DNA of 64,000 bases from Ponticaulis sp. (GTDB taxonomy: Bacteria > Pseudomonadota > Alphaproteobacteria > Caulobacterales > Hyphomonadaceae). The translations under genes and the position numbers were made by a program. Each line of letters starts with the position of its first letter. Position 1 is the first letter of the stretch. The notes beneath the pieces were generated by a model, which had not been told where the DNA came from, did no database searches, and worked only from the letters and a program-made list of their open reading frames with translations. The stretch lies in contig PBNO01000010.1 of the NCBI GenBank assembly GCA_002723155.1, positions 62,001 through 126,000 on the forward strand. The letters run 5' to 3'. Positions 18,298 to 26,899 of this stretch are shown piece after piece.

Positions 18298-19467
18298 TTG
18301 GTTGCTGAAAACCGCATCGTCGTAAAAGTCGGATCAAGCCTTCTGGTAAATGAAGAGCACCTGACCCCAAGCTACGCATTCATTCACGGGCTGCTTGGAG
18401 ACATTGCCGCGCTGCGAAAAGAAGGAAAAGAGGTCGTTCTGACGTCTTCCGGATCAGTCGCGCTGGGCCTCGGGCTCCTTGGCGCAGACCCAGCTGAAGC
18501 TGGCGTACAGGATAAACAGGCGGCGGCAGCCGTCGGTCAACCGTTCCTTCTGAACGTCTATAAGCAGGTTGCCACAGAGTATGGCTTCGACATTGCTCAA
18601 GTGCTCATCACGGCGGAGGATCTCGAAAACCGCCGCCGCTTCCTGAATACACGCAACACGATTACCCGCCTGCTCGAGCGTGGCATTCTGCCGATCGTCA
18701 ACGAAAACGACACTGTCACGACCGAGGAAATCCGTGTCGGTGACAATGACCGTCTTGCTGCGAAAGTGGGCCAGATGCTTATGGCGTCAAAACTGCTCAT
18801 CCTCACAAGTATTGACGGCCTTTACGACCGTAATCCGGAAGAGGAAGGCGCGCAGTTCGTGGAGAAAGTTCACGATGTTGCCGAATATCTGGAAGTCACC
18901 AAGTCCACGAGCTCGCTCGGGTCTGGCGGTATGATGACCAAGATGCAGGCTGCGAACATGGCTCAGAATGCGGGTTGTGCGACGCTGATCGCCAAGGGCG
19001 AGATTGACCGACCGATCCAGGCCGTACTCAGCGGTGAGCGACGCTATACCGAATGTGTTGCTGAGACCGATCCGGCATCAAGCTGGGCCGTCTGGCTCAC
19101 AGACCGTCTGAATATGGCTGGGTCTATCACCGTGCGGAATAACCCTGCACGTGACATTCGCTCCGGCGAAATTGGTGTCCGTGCTCAGGACGTCGCATCC
19201 ATTCAGGGTGATTTTGGCAAGGGTGATGTCCTGCACATCTTTGACGAGGACGGTCTTGAGGTTGCGCGTGGCCTGACGAATTTCGGTTCACAGGAAGCGC
19301 TTATTCTGGCGCTGAACCAGGACAAGACACCGAAAGAGCTGCTGGGCTATAAAGCCAGCGATGTGATCATCAACCAGAAGAACCTTATCCTTCTGGAAGA
19401 GCGTCACCTTAACTGGGACCAGCCTGTAGACGACGTTCTGCAGGTCGATGAAGTCTCTCTCGACTAG
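18298..19467 (+). CDS. proB: glutamate 5-kinase
   Basis: A 389-residue kinase, first and normally feedback-controlled step of proline synthesis. The amino-acid-kinase domain (residues 1-260) begins VAENRIVVKVGSSLL and has TSSGSVALGLGLL and 'VNENDTV'; the C-terminal PUA domain spans about 285-365. The start is taken as the TTG at 18298, six bases after GAGGAGAAAG; the ORF runs upstream to 18229 without support. Most ProB proteins begin within a few residues of this point. The stop overlaps, base for base, the stop of the convergent MarR gene (the two stop codons share two bases). Whether proline feedback inhibition is relaxed cannot be judged from sequence alone. Confidence 0.94.
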   Translation: MVAENRIVVKVGSSLLVNEEHLTPSYAFIHGLLGDIAALRKEGKEVVLTSSGSVALGLGLLGADPAEAGVQDKQAAAAVGQPFLLNVYKQVATEYGFDIAQVLITAEDLENRRRFLNTRNTITRLLERGILPIVNENDTVTTEEIRVGDNDRLAAKVGQMLMASKLLILTSIDGLYDRNPEEEGAQFVEKVHDVAEYLEVTKSTSSLGSGGMMTKMQAANMAQNAGCATLIAKGEIDRPIQAVLSGERRYTECVAETDPASSWAVWLTDRLNMAGSITVRNNPARDIRSGEIGVRAQDVASIQGDFGKGDVLHIFDEDGLEVARGLTNFGSQEALILALNQDKTPKELLGYKASDVIINQKNLILLEERHLNWDQPVDDVLQVDEVSLD

Positions 19468-19946
19468 AATGTATCAGAGTGCTGGAGGTCGCCGATTTCA
19501 AGAATTGGCGCAACGTCCAGCGCTTCTGCATTCATCATTCCGGCAATGCGCTGCAGCGACGAGATCAGCTGCAGCCTTTCCCATTCTTCCAGCTTTGAAA
19601 ACCGCTCGATAAAGCCCGCCTGCAACAGGTCGGGCGCGTTCGCCATCTTCTCATTCCCGGCCGTGGTCAGCGTCAGATAAACAACGCGCTTGTCCTCATT
19701 GCTTCGCTCTCTAACAATCAGGCCTGCAGAGGCGAGGCGGTCGATGATTGAGGTCACGGTCGCTTGCGAGAGGTGTACCGCTTTTGCGATCTGAGACGGC
19801 TTTGCGCGCCCCTGAAGCTCAATCTCTTTCATGACGAGGAGTTGCGGTGAAGTGAGGCCGATTTCCCGCACCATTTTTTTGGAATGCAGGTCAATGGCGC
19901 GCGTAATCTGGCGCAGCGCGATCAGGACGTCGTTCGAATTGGACAT
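19464..19946 (-). CDS. MarR-family transcriptional regulator (copy 2), beside proB
   Basis: A 160-residue winged-helix regulator. Helix-turn-helix in 'KAVHLSQATVTSIIDRLASAG', wing in 'ERSNEDKRVVYLTL'. The C-terminal half (NAPDLLQAGFIERFSKLEEW...SLQRIAGMMNAEALDVAPIL) is clearly related to that of the MarR protein at 7969-8451. The overall pattern resembles EctR-type MarR regulators found next to ectoine genes, though no ectoine genes are present. Position against proB, with overlapping stops, suggests it could govern the proline genes; this is inference. Upstream lies the S46 peptidase terminator, so it has its own promoter in the 40 bases before 19985. Confidence 0.88.
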   Translation of the reverse strand: MSNSNDVLIALRQITRAIDLHSKKMVREIGLTSPQLLVMKEIELQGRAKPSQIAKAVHLSQATVTSIIDRLASAGLIVRERSNEDKRVVYLTLTTAGNEKMANAPDLLQAGFIERFSKLEEWERLQLISSLQRIAGMMNAEALDVAPILEIGDLQHSDTF

Positions 19947-19984
19947 AAGCTGAATCTAATCAAGGTGCGCCGTCATGCAAGGCA

Positions 19985-20013
19985 AAACGCCGCTCCATGA
20001 CGAAGCGGCGTTT
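19985..20013 (-). terminator. intrinsic terminator of the S46 peptidase gene
   Basis: AAACGCCGCT/AGCGGCGTTT stem with a 9-base loop, followed by TTTT on the minus strand, 27 bases after the peptidase stop. Confidence 0.85.
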
Positions 20014-20039
20014 CAGGTCTCTCAATTGAGCGGGCTAGC

Positions 20040-22205
20040 TTATTTGCCGACCACGTTCATTTCATCGATCAGGTAATCAGCGCCGGACACGTAATCCATG
20101 ACCCAGAGCATGTAGCGTGTATCCACGTGGATAGAGCGCGTTGTGCGCGGGTCAAAGTGCCAGTCGGAATTCACAGACTCGATTGTGCCGTCGAACAGAA
20201 GACCAACGAGCTGGCCTTGTGCGTTCAGCGTCGCAGAACCGGAGTTACCACCCGTAGAGTCGAGGTCGGTCAGATAGTTGACCGGAACAGAGCCGAGGCT
20301 TTCCAGCTCGTACGGGCCGTATGTGCCGTTCTCGATGAGTTCGAGCTGTTCTGGCGGCGCGTCGAACGGTGCGATGCCGCTATCTTTTTCCAGAATGCCT
20401 TCCAGCGTCGTGAATGGCAGGTATGCCATGCCGTCACGTGGAGAGCCGCCCAGTACAGAACCATAGGTTACGCGCAGAGTGGAGTTGGCATCCGGGTAAG
20501 TGACTTCGCCCTGAGAGCGCTGCCATGCGATGATCGCTTCCATGTACGCAGGACGCAGAGCATTCATACGGCCAGCGGTTTCATTGCCGCGTGCTTCCAT
20601 CTCCATTTCGAACTCATAGAGCGCGATAGCCAGCTGCATGAACGGATCGTCGAGTGCTTCGAGATCTTCAACGCTTGCGTCCATCAGTGCGATGCGTGTT
20701 TCCGCGTCGCCGAGTGTCGTGCCTTCATAATAAGGCGTGATGATCGCAGCGACTTCGTCAGCATTGTACGTGTCGCCAAGGCCGAGCGCTTCGTCGAGAA
20801 CAGCTACACGGTTTTCTTCACCCGCATTCATGTAGAATTCGAGCATACGCTGCCAGATGGCCATGTCGACAGTCGCGTCATAACGGCGGTCGATACGCTG
20901 CATGCTTTGCGTGAAGAAGTTCATGTCGCGGTCCTGATAACCGCTGCGACGCTCAGCGTCCGGAAGCTCGCGCTCGTTCGCAAGGCGATAGAGGCGGTAA
21001 GCTGTGCCGAGGTGTGTCGGGCTGGTCGCGTAGTTGTACCAGAAGTCACGCTCGTCATTTGCGTTGGACTCAGCTGACAGCGCATCCAGTGCCGCAATCG
21101 CTTCGCCGAAGTGTGCGCGGGACGGATCTTCTGCGATCCATGCGTCCAGAGCCGCTTCACGCTCAGCGCGAAGATCTGTAAGGCCTACACGGCGTGCGCC
21201 TTCAATCTGGCCGCCACGGTTTTTGATGTAGTTGTTGAGGCCGGCAAGACGGGACTCGTAACGGATGCGGGCGTCAGAGCCTTCAGGCGCAACGTCGATG
21301 ATAGTGTCGACAGTCGCCTGGCTGACTTCCATCCATGTCGGGTAGTACCAGTCAAATGTGTGCGCTGTGTCGATCAGGCGGACATAGCGGGATGTGCTAC
21401 CCGGATAGCCTGCAACCATGACGAAGTCGCCATCATCGAGACCTGCAGAAGAGACTTCCAGAACGTGTTCTGGCTCGTATGGAACGTTCTCTTCAGAATA
21501 GTCAGCTGGCTGACCGTCTGGGCCGACATAAGCACGGTAGAAACCGAAATCGCCGGTGTGACGTGGCCACATCCAGTTGTCGATGTCGCCGCCATATTTA
21601 CCGATATTGTCGCCCGGTGCGTAGACGAGGCGAACGTCGCGGATTTCCATCTGCTTGATCAGCTTGTACTGGAGGCCGCCGAAGAAAGAACGGACGCTGC
21701 AGCGGTAGCCGGCTTCGGCTTCACACTCTGCCACGATTGTTTTGCGTGCTGCGTCGATCGCGTCATAGCGCTCTGTGCCAGTCATGTCTTCGTTGACGGC
21801 TGCGTAGACGCGCTCTGTGACGTCAGTCAGTTCGGTTGTCACATAGATCCGGGAACCCGGCGCAGCAGGAACTTCGCCTTCGCGGTCCGCCGCGAGGAAG
21901 CCGTCCGCCAGATAGTTGTTTTCTTCAGTAGAATTGTACTGGATAGAGCCGCGCACACAGTGGTGGTTGGACACAACCAGACCTTCAGGGGATACGAAAG
22001 AAGCTGTACAGCCACCCAGGGAAACAACAGCGCCCATCGGGAAGGCCGTCAGGTCTGTCAGCGTGTTTGGATCAAGCTCAAGACCTGCTTCACGCAGATC
22101 ATCGGCGATCTCTGGGAGCTGGTCCGGCGTATACATGCCTTCGACAGCCATTGCCGGTGCAGACATTGCAAGAAGGCAAACTGATGCCAGTGCAAAACGT
22201 TTCAT
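20040..22205 (-). CDS. S46-family dipeptidyl peptidase, DPP7-like
   Basis: A 721-residue exported serine exopeptidase. The signal peptide is MKRFALASVCLLAMSAPAMA behind a GGAG ribosome binding site. The chymotrypsin-fold triad is visible: His in 'VVSNHHCVRG' (residues 81-82), Asp in 'YGGDIDNWMWPRHTGDF' (about 207), and Ser655 in 'STGGNSGSATLNAQG'. Known members remove dipeptides from the N-terminus of peptides in the periplasm or on the surface. The residue 18 positions after the serine is Gly673, as in DPP7 (hydrophobic P1), whereas DPP11 has Arg there (acidic P1). This points to a broad or hydrophobic preference. It lies 108 bases behind ccmI and may be read partly from the ccm operon. Codon use is biased as in abundant proteins. 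Confidence 0.93.
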   Translation of the reverse strand: MKRFALASVCLLAMSAPAMAVEGMYTPDQLPEIADDLREAGLELDPNTLTDLTAFPMGAVVSLGGCTASFVSPEGLVVSNHHCVRGSIQYNSTEENNYLADGFLAADREGEVPAAPGSRIYVTTELTDVTERVYAAVNEDMTGTERYDAIDAARKTIVAECEAEAGYRCSVRSFFGGLQYKLIKQMEIRDVRLVYAPGDNIGKYGGDIDNWMWPRHTGDFGFYRAYVGPDGQPADYSEENVPYEPEHVLEVSSAGLDDGDFVMVAGYPGSTSRYVRLIDTAHTFDWYYPTWMEVSQATVDTIIDVAPEGSDARIRYESRLAGLNNYIKNRGGQIEGARRVGLTDLRAEREAALDAWIAEDPSRAHFGEAIAALDALSAESNANDERDFWYNYATSPTHLGTAYRLYRLANERELPDAERRSGYQDRDMNFFTQSMQRIDRRYDATVDMAIWQRMLEFYMNAGEENRVAVLDEALGLGDTYNADEVAAIITPYYEGTTLGDAETRIALMDASVEDLEALDDPFMQLAIALYEFEMEMEARGNETAGRMNALRPAYMEAIIAWQRSQGEVTYPDANSTLRVTYGSVLGGSPRDGMAYLPFTTLEGILEKDSGIAPFDAPPEQLELIENGTYGPYELESLGSVPVNYLTDLDSTGGNSGSATLNAQGQLVGLLFDGTIESVNSDWHFDPRTTRSIHVDTRYMLWVMDYVSGADYLIDEMNVVGK

Positions 22206-22313
22206 AAATTACTCCAGATGCGAAATCAAAATGCCAGATTTCCGTGGCGCGGAACGTAAACCGCCCAAAGCTAAGGTGACAAGCCGGTAAGCTGTTTCCT
22301 TACAAGAATGTCA

Positions 22314-23249
22314 TTAAGGGAGGGAAAGCTCCGCTGCGAGCGTATTAAGCTGTGCCTCTGCCTCAGCATTTCCAGCATAAAATGCACGTGCAGATGCAAG
22401 CGCTTCAGCGGCAGCTTCCGGTTCGCCCAGAACAGTCCGTGCACGGATAAGGCGAAGCCAGCCGGTGAGGTCGTCCGGGTCATCTTCGAGGCGAATGGCG
22501 AGGCCTTCAACCATGGAGCGGATCTGGGCCTGCTGGTCTTCCTGGCTCATGGATGTGATGGCGCGGCGTTGTTCATCAGAGATGTCTGGCGCAGCCGAGC
22601 TTGGTGACTGTCCGCGGGCCTGAGCGATATAGTCGACAACCATCTGACGCTCTTCAACGATACGCGGATCATTGTTCGTCAGTTCCAGCGCAGCATCGTA
22701 AGAGGCAAGGCCTTCATCGAATTTGCCCTGTTCGATTTGCACACGGCCCAGCACCATATAGGCGATCGGGTTCGGTTCTTCTGCGAGGCGGGCCGACAGA
22801 ACGCGTTCGATTTCTTCCGGCGTACCGTTCTGCAATAGCTCCACCAGCGCGTTGGTTGCTTCGGCAGGTGGCTGGTTGTCATTGCGCTCGTAAAATGGCT
22901 GGCCAACCAGCGCGTAGCCGCCTCCGGCGACAAGAACGATCACGGCCGGGACTGAATAGCGAATCCAATTCGCAAGGGCAGGTTCGTCGCCCTCTTTGTC
23001 CAGTGCATCCAGACGCTCGCCGAGTTTCAGAATACGGCGCTCCATAGCACGGCGGGCACGTCTGGCGCCATCTTCATCCAGAAAGCCGGACTCTACTTCG
23101 GCTTTGATCTGTTCGAGCTGGGTCTCGCTGGCTTCAAGCTCGCGATTGAGCGAAGCACGCGCTGTGATCGTGGACGGACGCATGAGTGGCGACATCACAA
23201 CAAGAAGTGTGAGGGCCAGAAGGACGGCCAGAATAACAAGTGTCATCAT
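22314..23249 (-). CDS. ccmI: cytochrome c maturation protein CcmI
   Basis: A 311-residue membrane protein. Two hydrophobic segments (residues 2-22 and about 92-112, 'YSVPAVIVLVAGGGYALVG') flank a coiled, Arg/Glu-rich cytoplasmic loop; the periplasmic C-terminal half carries TPR-like repeats ('ALVELLQNGTPEEIERVL', 'GKFDEGLASYDAALELT'). In the System I pathway, CcmI holds the C-terminal helix of apocytochrome c and hands it to CcmFH. The ATG overlaps the ccmH stop (ATGA). A second ATG follows directly. Last ccm gene of the operon. Confidence 0.87.
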   Translation of the reverse strand: MMTLVILAVLLALTLLVVMSPLMRPSTITARASLNRELEASETQLEQIKAEVESGFLDEDGARRARRAMERRILKLGERLDALDKEGDEPALANWIRYSVPAVIVLVAGGGYALVGQPFYERNDNQPPAEATNALVELLQNGTPEEIERVLSARLAEEPNPIAYMVLGRVQIEQGKFDEGLASYDAALELTNNDPRIVEERQMVVDYIAQARGQSPSSAAPDISDEQRRAITSMSQEDQQAQIRSMVEGLAIRLEDDPDDLTGWLRLIRARTVLGEPEAAAEALASARAFYAGNAEAEAQLNTLAAELSLP

Positions 23250-23719
23250 GAGGAGGCGTTTTCATCCATAAGCTTTTGCAGGCGGGCCTGTTCTTCGGCC
23301 GACAGGTCTTCATCGCCAAGTTCGGTTCCGGTCGCTTCAGCGGCACGCTTGCGCGCAGACATGACATACCAGATGAGGCCGCCGCCAACGATCAGCAACG
23401 GGCTGAACCAGAGTAGATAGGTTGTCGGTTTCACCGGCGGGCTCATCAGAACGAAGTCGCCATAATTGGTCTGCATATAGGCGCGCACTTCATCATCAGT
23501 GTCGCCGGCACGGACGCGCACTTCAACGAGGCGGCGCATGTCTTCGGCCAGTGTCGCATTGGAGTCAGCGATGGACTGGTTCTGACATACGACGCAGCGC
23601 AGGGTGCGGGAAATGTCCTCGGTGCGCTGTTCGACTGTGGCGTCATCCAGCTCGGCACTTTGTGCAAAGGCCGCAGGTGCAGAGAGGAGGGCGAAAGATA
23701 AAAAGAGTGCGCGTAGCAT
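23246..23719 (-). CDS. ccmH: cytochrome c maturation thiol protein CcmH
   Basis: A 157-residue protein with a signal peptide (cleavage near FAQ-SAE), the thiol motif LRCVVCQN with Cys42 and Cys45, and a C-terminal membrane anchor (TYLLWFSPLLIVGGGLIWYVM). The cysteine pair reduces or resolves disulfides of apocytochrome CXXCH motifs before heme attachment, together with CcmF and CcmG. The start overlaps the stop of the preceding Cys-less copy by one base (TAATG). Length and layout match alphaproteobacterial CcmH/CycL. Confidence 0.93.
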   Translation of the reverse strand: MLRALFLSFALLSAPAAFAQSAELDDATVEQRTEDISRTLRCVVCQNQSIADSNATLAEDMRRLVEVRVRAGDTDDEVRAYMQTNYGDFVLMSPPVKPTTYLLWFSPLLIVGGGLIWYVMSARKRAAEATGTELGDEDLSAEEQARLQKLMDENASS

Positions 23720-24027
23720 TACTTGTCGGCCTCCTGGCTCGTCGCGGGCGTTACCATGGCTGAGCCGTAACGCTGGCGGAAATACGCTCTGATTTCGTCA
23801 TCGCTCTGTCCGGCGCGGACCTGTTCTTCGATGAGTTCAAGGGCGGTTGCCGCAAATTCGGTGCCCGAGTTTGCCAGCGTTTGCCCCTCGACAAGAGGAC
23901 TGTTGAGCGATTGCGCGACGGCCATCACCCGCGCGGCCACGTCTGCATCAGAGAGTGTCGCCTCTGTACCGGCCACGGCAGCAGGCGTGAAGATCAAGGC
24001 GGATGCGAGCAAACCCGAACGGATCAT
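23719..24027 (-). CDS. CcmH-like paralogue without the CXXC pair
   Basis: A 102-residue exported protein (signal peptide MIRSGLLASALIFTPAAVAG). It aligns without gaps with the neighbouring CcmH from the active-site region to the YG motif: 'VEVRVRAGDTDDEVRAYMQTNYG' in CcmH against 'IEEQVRAGQSDDEIRAYFRQ.YG' here. At the CcmH positions Cys42 and Cys45 this copy has Ser43 and Val46, so it cannot do thiol chemistry. It also lacks the C-terminal membrane anchor. Its ATG overlaps the ccmG stop (ATGA) and its stop overlaps the ccmH start, so it is translated as part of the ccm operon. A duplicated CcmH turned structural partner or apocytochrome chaperone is the likely reading. No established name. 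Confidence 0.8.
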   Translation of the reverse strand: MIRSGLLASALIFTPAAVAGTEATLSDADVAARVMAVAQSLNSPLVEGQTLANSGTEFAATALELIEEQVRAGQSDDEIRAYFRQRYGSAMVTPATSQEADK

Positions 24028-24566
24028 GCGGCACCTGCCGGGGGCGTGTAATTCTCGATGAGCGGAACGAAAACCTCATTCCATATCTCAGGGTTCATTT
24101 CACCGACATGCTTGTAACGGATAATGCCTTCCGGATCGATGAGGAAGGTTTCCGGCGCGCCGGTCACGCCCAGACCGATAGCGACCTCGGAGTGCTCGTC
24201 AAAGCCGATAATGTCATACGGGTTGCCGAGGCGGTCGAGCCATTCCAGCGCTGCCGGACGCGTATCGCGCCAGTCGAGGCCAATAATGCGAATGCCGGTC
24301 TCTTCTTTCAGCTGAACCAGATACGGGTGTTCGATAATGCAGGTCCGGCACCATGAGCCGAAAACGTTCAGCAAGGTGAACTCACCAGTGAGCGTCTCGG
24401 ACGTTACATTCGGTTCGTCTTCAAACAGGTTGGCAATTTCGAATTGCGGCACAGGCTCATTGATGAACTCGGACGGAAGCTCCTGAGGCTTCAGCGTCAG
24501 GCCAATCCCGAAGACAGCGATCAGGCCCACAAAGAGTGCAAATGGCAGGTAAGATTTCCAGGACAT
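24024..24566 (-). CDS. ccmG: thiol:disulfide interchange protein of cytochrome c maturation (CcmG/DsbE)
   Basis: A 180-residue membrane-anchored thioredoxin-fold protein. The N-terminal anchor is LPFALFVGLIAVFGIGLTL; the active site is 'FGSWCRTCIIEHP' with Cys73 and Cys76. The cis-Pro region is 'GVTGAPETFLIDPEG'. CcmG keeps the CcmH or apocytochrome thiols reduced in the periplasm, taking electrons from the membrane reductase CcdA or DsbD, neither of which is in this window. It lies nine bases after ccmF and overlaps the next gene by four. Confidence 0.94.
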   Translation of the reverse strand: MSWKSYLPFALFVGLIAVFGIGLTLKPQELPSEFINEPVPQFEIANLFEDEPNVTSETLTGEFTLLNVFGSWCRTCIIEHPYLVQLKEETGIRIIGLDWRDTRPAALEWLDRLGNPYDIIGFDEHSEVAIGLGVTGAPETFLIDPEGIIRYKHVGEMNPEIWNEVFVPLIENYTPPAGAA

Positions 24567-24575
24567 GTCGGGTTC

Positions 24576-26552
24576 CTATTCCGCCAGAGAGGACGCGGCG
24601 TTGTGCGTGACCTTCGGTTGCGGTGCGCTGACGCGGAAGCGGGCATCTGTCAGCGAGATGAAGCCGCCAAAGGCCATTATGATGCAGCCAATCCAGATCC
24701 AGCTGACGAGCGGGTGTACATAGAAGCGGACCTGAAGACCGGTTTCTGTAATCTCGCCAATCGCCGTATAGAGAATGCGGAATACGCCGTAATCGAGCGC
24801 GGTTTCGGTCGTCATGTTTTGCTCGACCGGATAGAAGCGGCGTTCCGGATGCAGGCGGGCAACTTCCACATCATTCCGGAAGATGTTCACCTGCGCGCTC
24901 TGGCGCACATAGTTTGCGCCTTCGGACTCAGAGACATCGACCAGCATAAGCTCATAGCCGGAGACGCTGGCTGTCTCGCCCGGATTAAGCACGAACTGCT
25001 CTTCCTGTGCCCAGACGCTCATACCCGTAATGCCAATCACCGTGACAGCAAGGCCGACATGGCCAAGAAGGAAGCCGTAAGCGGCAGCGGGCAGGCGGCC
25101 CATAAGCTTGAGAGAGCTTGCGAGCGGCGCTTTGCCGAACTTGGCTTTTTCGCCAAAGGAAATCAGCGCGCCAGCGATCAGACCGACGCCGAGCGCCATG
25201 CCAGCCGCGCCCCAGACCGTCTTGCCGAACATAACGGTCAGAACAGCCATTAGCAGTGCTGCGCCCGCAATCATCAGGAGCGGTTTCACGATGCGCTTCG
25301 GATCATCAATCCGCCATTTGAGCAGCGGACCAAAGGCCATGAATAAGACCAGGCCGACCATGATCGGCGCGAAGGTTTTATCATAGAAAGGAGGGCCAAC
25401 GGTGAGCTTGTCGCCGGTCGCCGCTTCCATGAAGAGCGGATAGAATGTGCCGATGAAGACGGTCGCTGTCGCGGCGCAGAGCAGAAGGTTGTTCAGAACC
25501 AGACTGCCTTCGCGGCTGACGGCATCAAAGGTCGTAGTTGAGGCGATCTTGGCCGCGCGGGTGGCGTATAGGAAAAGCGCGCCGCCGGTCGCAATTGCCA
25601 GAAGGCCGAGCAAATAGACGCCGCGCTCAGGGTCTACAGCAAAGGCGTGGACAGACGTCAGAACGCCGGAGCGAACGATAAATGTGCCGACAAGGCTGAG
25701 CGAGAAGGTCGCGATCGCGAGCAGGAGCGTCCAGTTCATGAAGGTGTTGCGCTTCTCGACCACGAGTGTGGAGTGGAGAAGAGCCGTACCGGCCAGCCAT
25801 GGCATGAGGGAGACGTTCTCAACCGGGTCCCAGAACCACCAGCCGCCCCAGCCGAGCTCGTAATATGCCCAATAGCTGCCAAGCGCGATGCCGAGCGTCA
25901 GGAAGGACCATGCGGCTAGTACCCATGGGCGCACAAAACGGGCCCAGAGCGCATCAACACGGCCCTCAATCAGCGCAGCGATGGCAAAGGAAAACGCGAC
26001 GGAGAAGCCGACATAGCCGAGATAAAGAAATGGCGGGTGGAAGGCGAGACCAGGGTCCTGCAGAAGCGGATTCAGACCGGAGCCGTCAGCCGGAATAGGA
26101 GTCAGGCGCTCGAACGGGTTTGAGGTGAAGATCAGGAACCCCAGAAAGCCGAGGCCGATTAGTCCCTGAACACCAATGGCGCGGGCGCGCAGTGTTGCAG
26201 GAAGCGATTGTCCGAAAATCGCCATCGCGCCGCCGAACAGAGCGACAATCATCACCCAGAGCAGCATGGAGCCTTCATGGTTTCCCCATGCGCCGGAGAG
26301 TTTGTAGAGCCACGGTTTCGCCGTATGCGAGTGTGCTGCTACGAGCCGGACGGAGAAGTCTGAGGCGAGGAAAAGCAGGATCAGAATGACGAAGGCTGTA
26401 ACCAGAAACAGGGCTTGCGCCTGAGCTGCCCTGTCAGCGAATGACATCATTCTGCCATTCAGCTTGTGTGCGCCCCAAATGCCAGACGCGCCCTGTAAAA
26501 GGCAAAGTGCCAGTGATATCAGAAGTAAAATCTGTCCAACTTCAGCAAGCAT
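24576..26552 (-). CDS. ccmF: heme lyase CcmF
   Basis: A 658-residue polytopic membrane protein, the core of the heme-ligation complex that joins heme from holo-CcmE to apocytochrome c. About fourteen membrane segments are seen. The WWD heme-handling motif is plain near residues 230-250 (GWGGWWFWDPVENVSLMPW), and 'GNHEGSMLLWV' near residue 91 is also typical. The ATG at 26552 follows AGAAGG. It opens the operon ccmF-ccmG-ccmH-like-ccmH-ccmI. The usual upstream partner ccmE and the exporter genes ccmABCD are not in the window and must lie elsewhere. Confidence 0.95.
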   Translation of the reverse strand: MLAEVGQILLLISLALCLLQGASGIWGAHKLNGRMMSFADRAAQAQALFLVTAFVILILLFLASDFSVRLVAAHSHTAKPWLYKLSGAWGNHEGSMLLWVMIVALFGGAMAIFGQSLPATLRARAIGVQGLIGLGFLGFLIFTSNPFERLTPIPADGSGLNPLLQDPGLAFHPPFLYLGYVGFSVAFSFAIAALIEGRVDALWARFVRPWVLAAWSFLTLGIALGSYWAYYELGWGGWWFWDPVENVSLMPWLAGTALLHSTLVVEKRNTFMNWTLLLAIATFSLSLVGTFIVRSGVLTSVHAFAVDPERGVYLLGLLAIATGGALFLYATRAAKIASTTTFDAVSREGSLVLNNLLLCAATATVFIGTFYPLFMEAATGDKLTVGPPFYDKTFAPIMVGLVLFMAFGPLLKWRIDDPKRIVKPLLMIAGAALLMAVLTVMFGKTVWGAAGMALGVGLIAGALISFGEKAKFGKAPLASSLKLMGRLPAAAYGFLLGHVGLAVTVIGITGMSVWAQEEQFVLNPGETASVSGYELMLVDVSESEGANYVRQSAQVNIFRNDVEVARLHPERRFYPVEQNMTTETALDYGVFRILYTAIGEITETGLQVRFYVHPLVSWIWIGCIIMAFGGFISLTDARFRVSAPQPKVTHNAASSLAE

Positions 26553-26899
26553 CTAAGAGCCTTCTATCTGTTTGCGGGCCTGTTTCCCCGAACATATCCT
26601 GTTTCACGTTTCTTGGTAGTCAGATGACAATCTGTTGATCTCGAATGTAGCGAGATACACCAACTGAACGGGTTTGCTTAGACTTACATCCCGCAGACGG
26701 TGCGCGAAAGTGCCAGATTGGCGCACTGTGCAGTTGGGGGCTTTTGCGACTGCACCACGAACTCGCCTTGATGGCGAGTATACTTGCTCTGACGGGGCGG
26801 TTTCTCGTAAACAATTAGTTAATTAAACAATCACCACCAATACCGGTGGAGTTGCAGGCGCGCTGGCACTCAACTGAGCATGACAGCAGGTAAGGCGGA
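26553..26899. other. 347-base divergent intergenic region with three inverted repeats
   Basis: Separates ccmF (minus) from the pseudokinase gene (plus). It holds three successive inverted repeats: AGTGC/GCACT at 26709-26727, GTGCAGT/ACTGCAC at 26728-26755, and a perfect hairpin ACTCGCC-TTGAT-GGCGAGT at 26761-26779. An AT-rich stretch (AATTAGTTAATTAAAC) follows at 26813-26828 and could hold a promoter. No ORF of substance is seen. Confidence 0.55.

Noticed and set aside
20127..22184. Two long plus-strand ORFs opposite the S46 peptidase
   Set aside because: Antisense shadows; the minus-strand reading has a signal peptide and complete triad.
24444..25253. 269-codon plus-strand ORF opposite ccmF and ccmG
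   Set aside because: Antisense shadow spanning two real genes.
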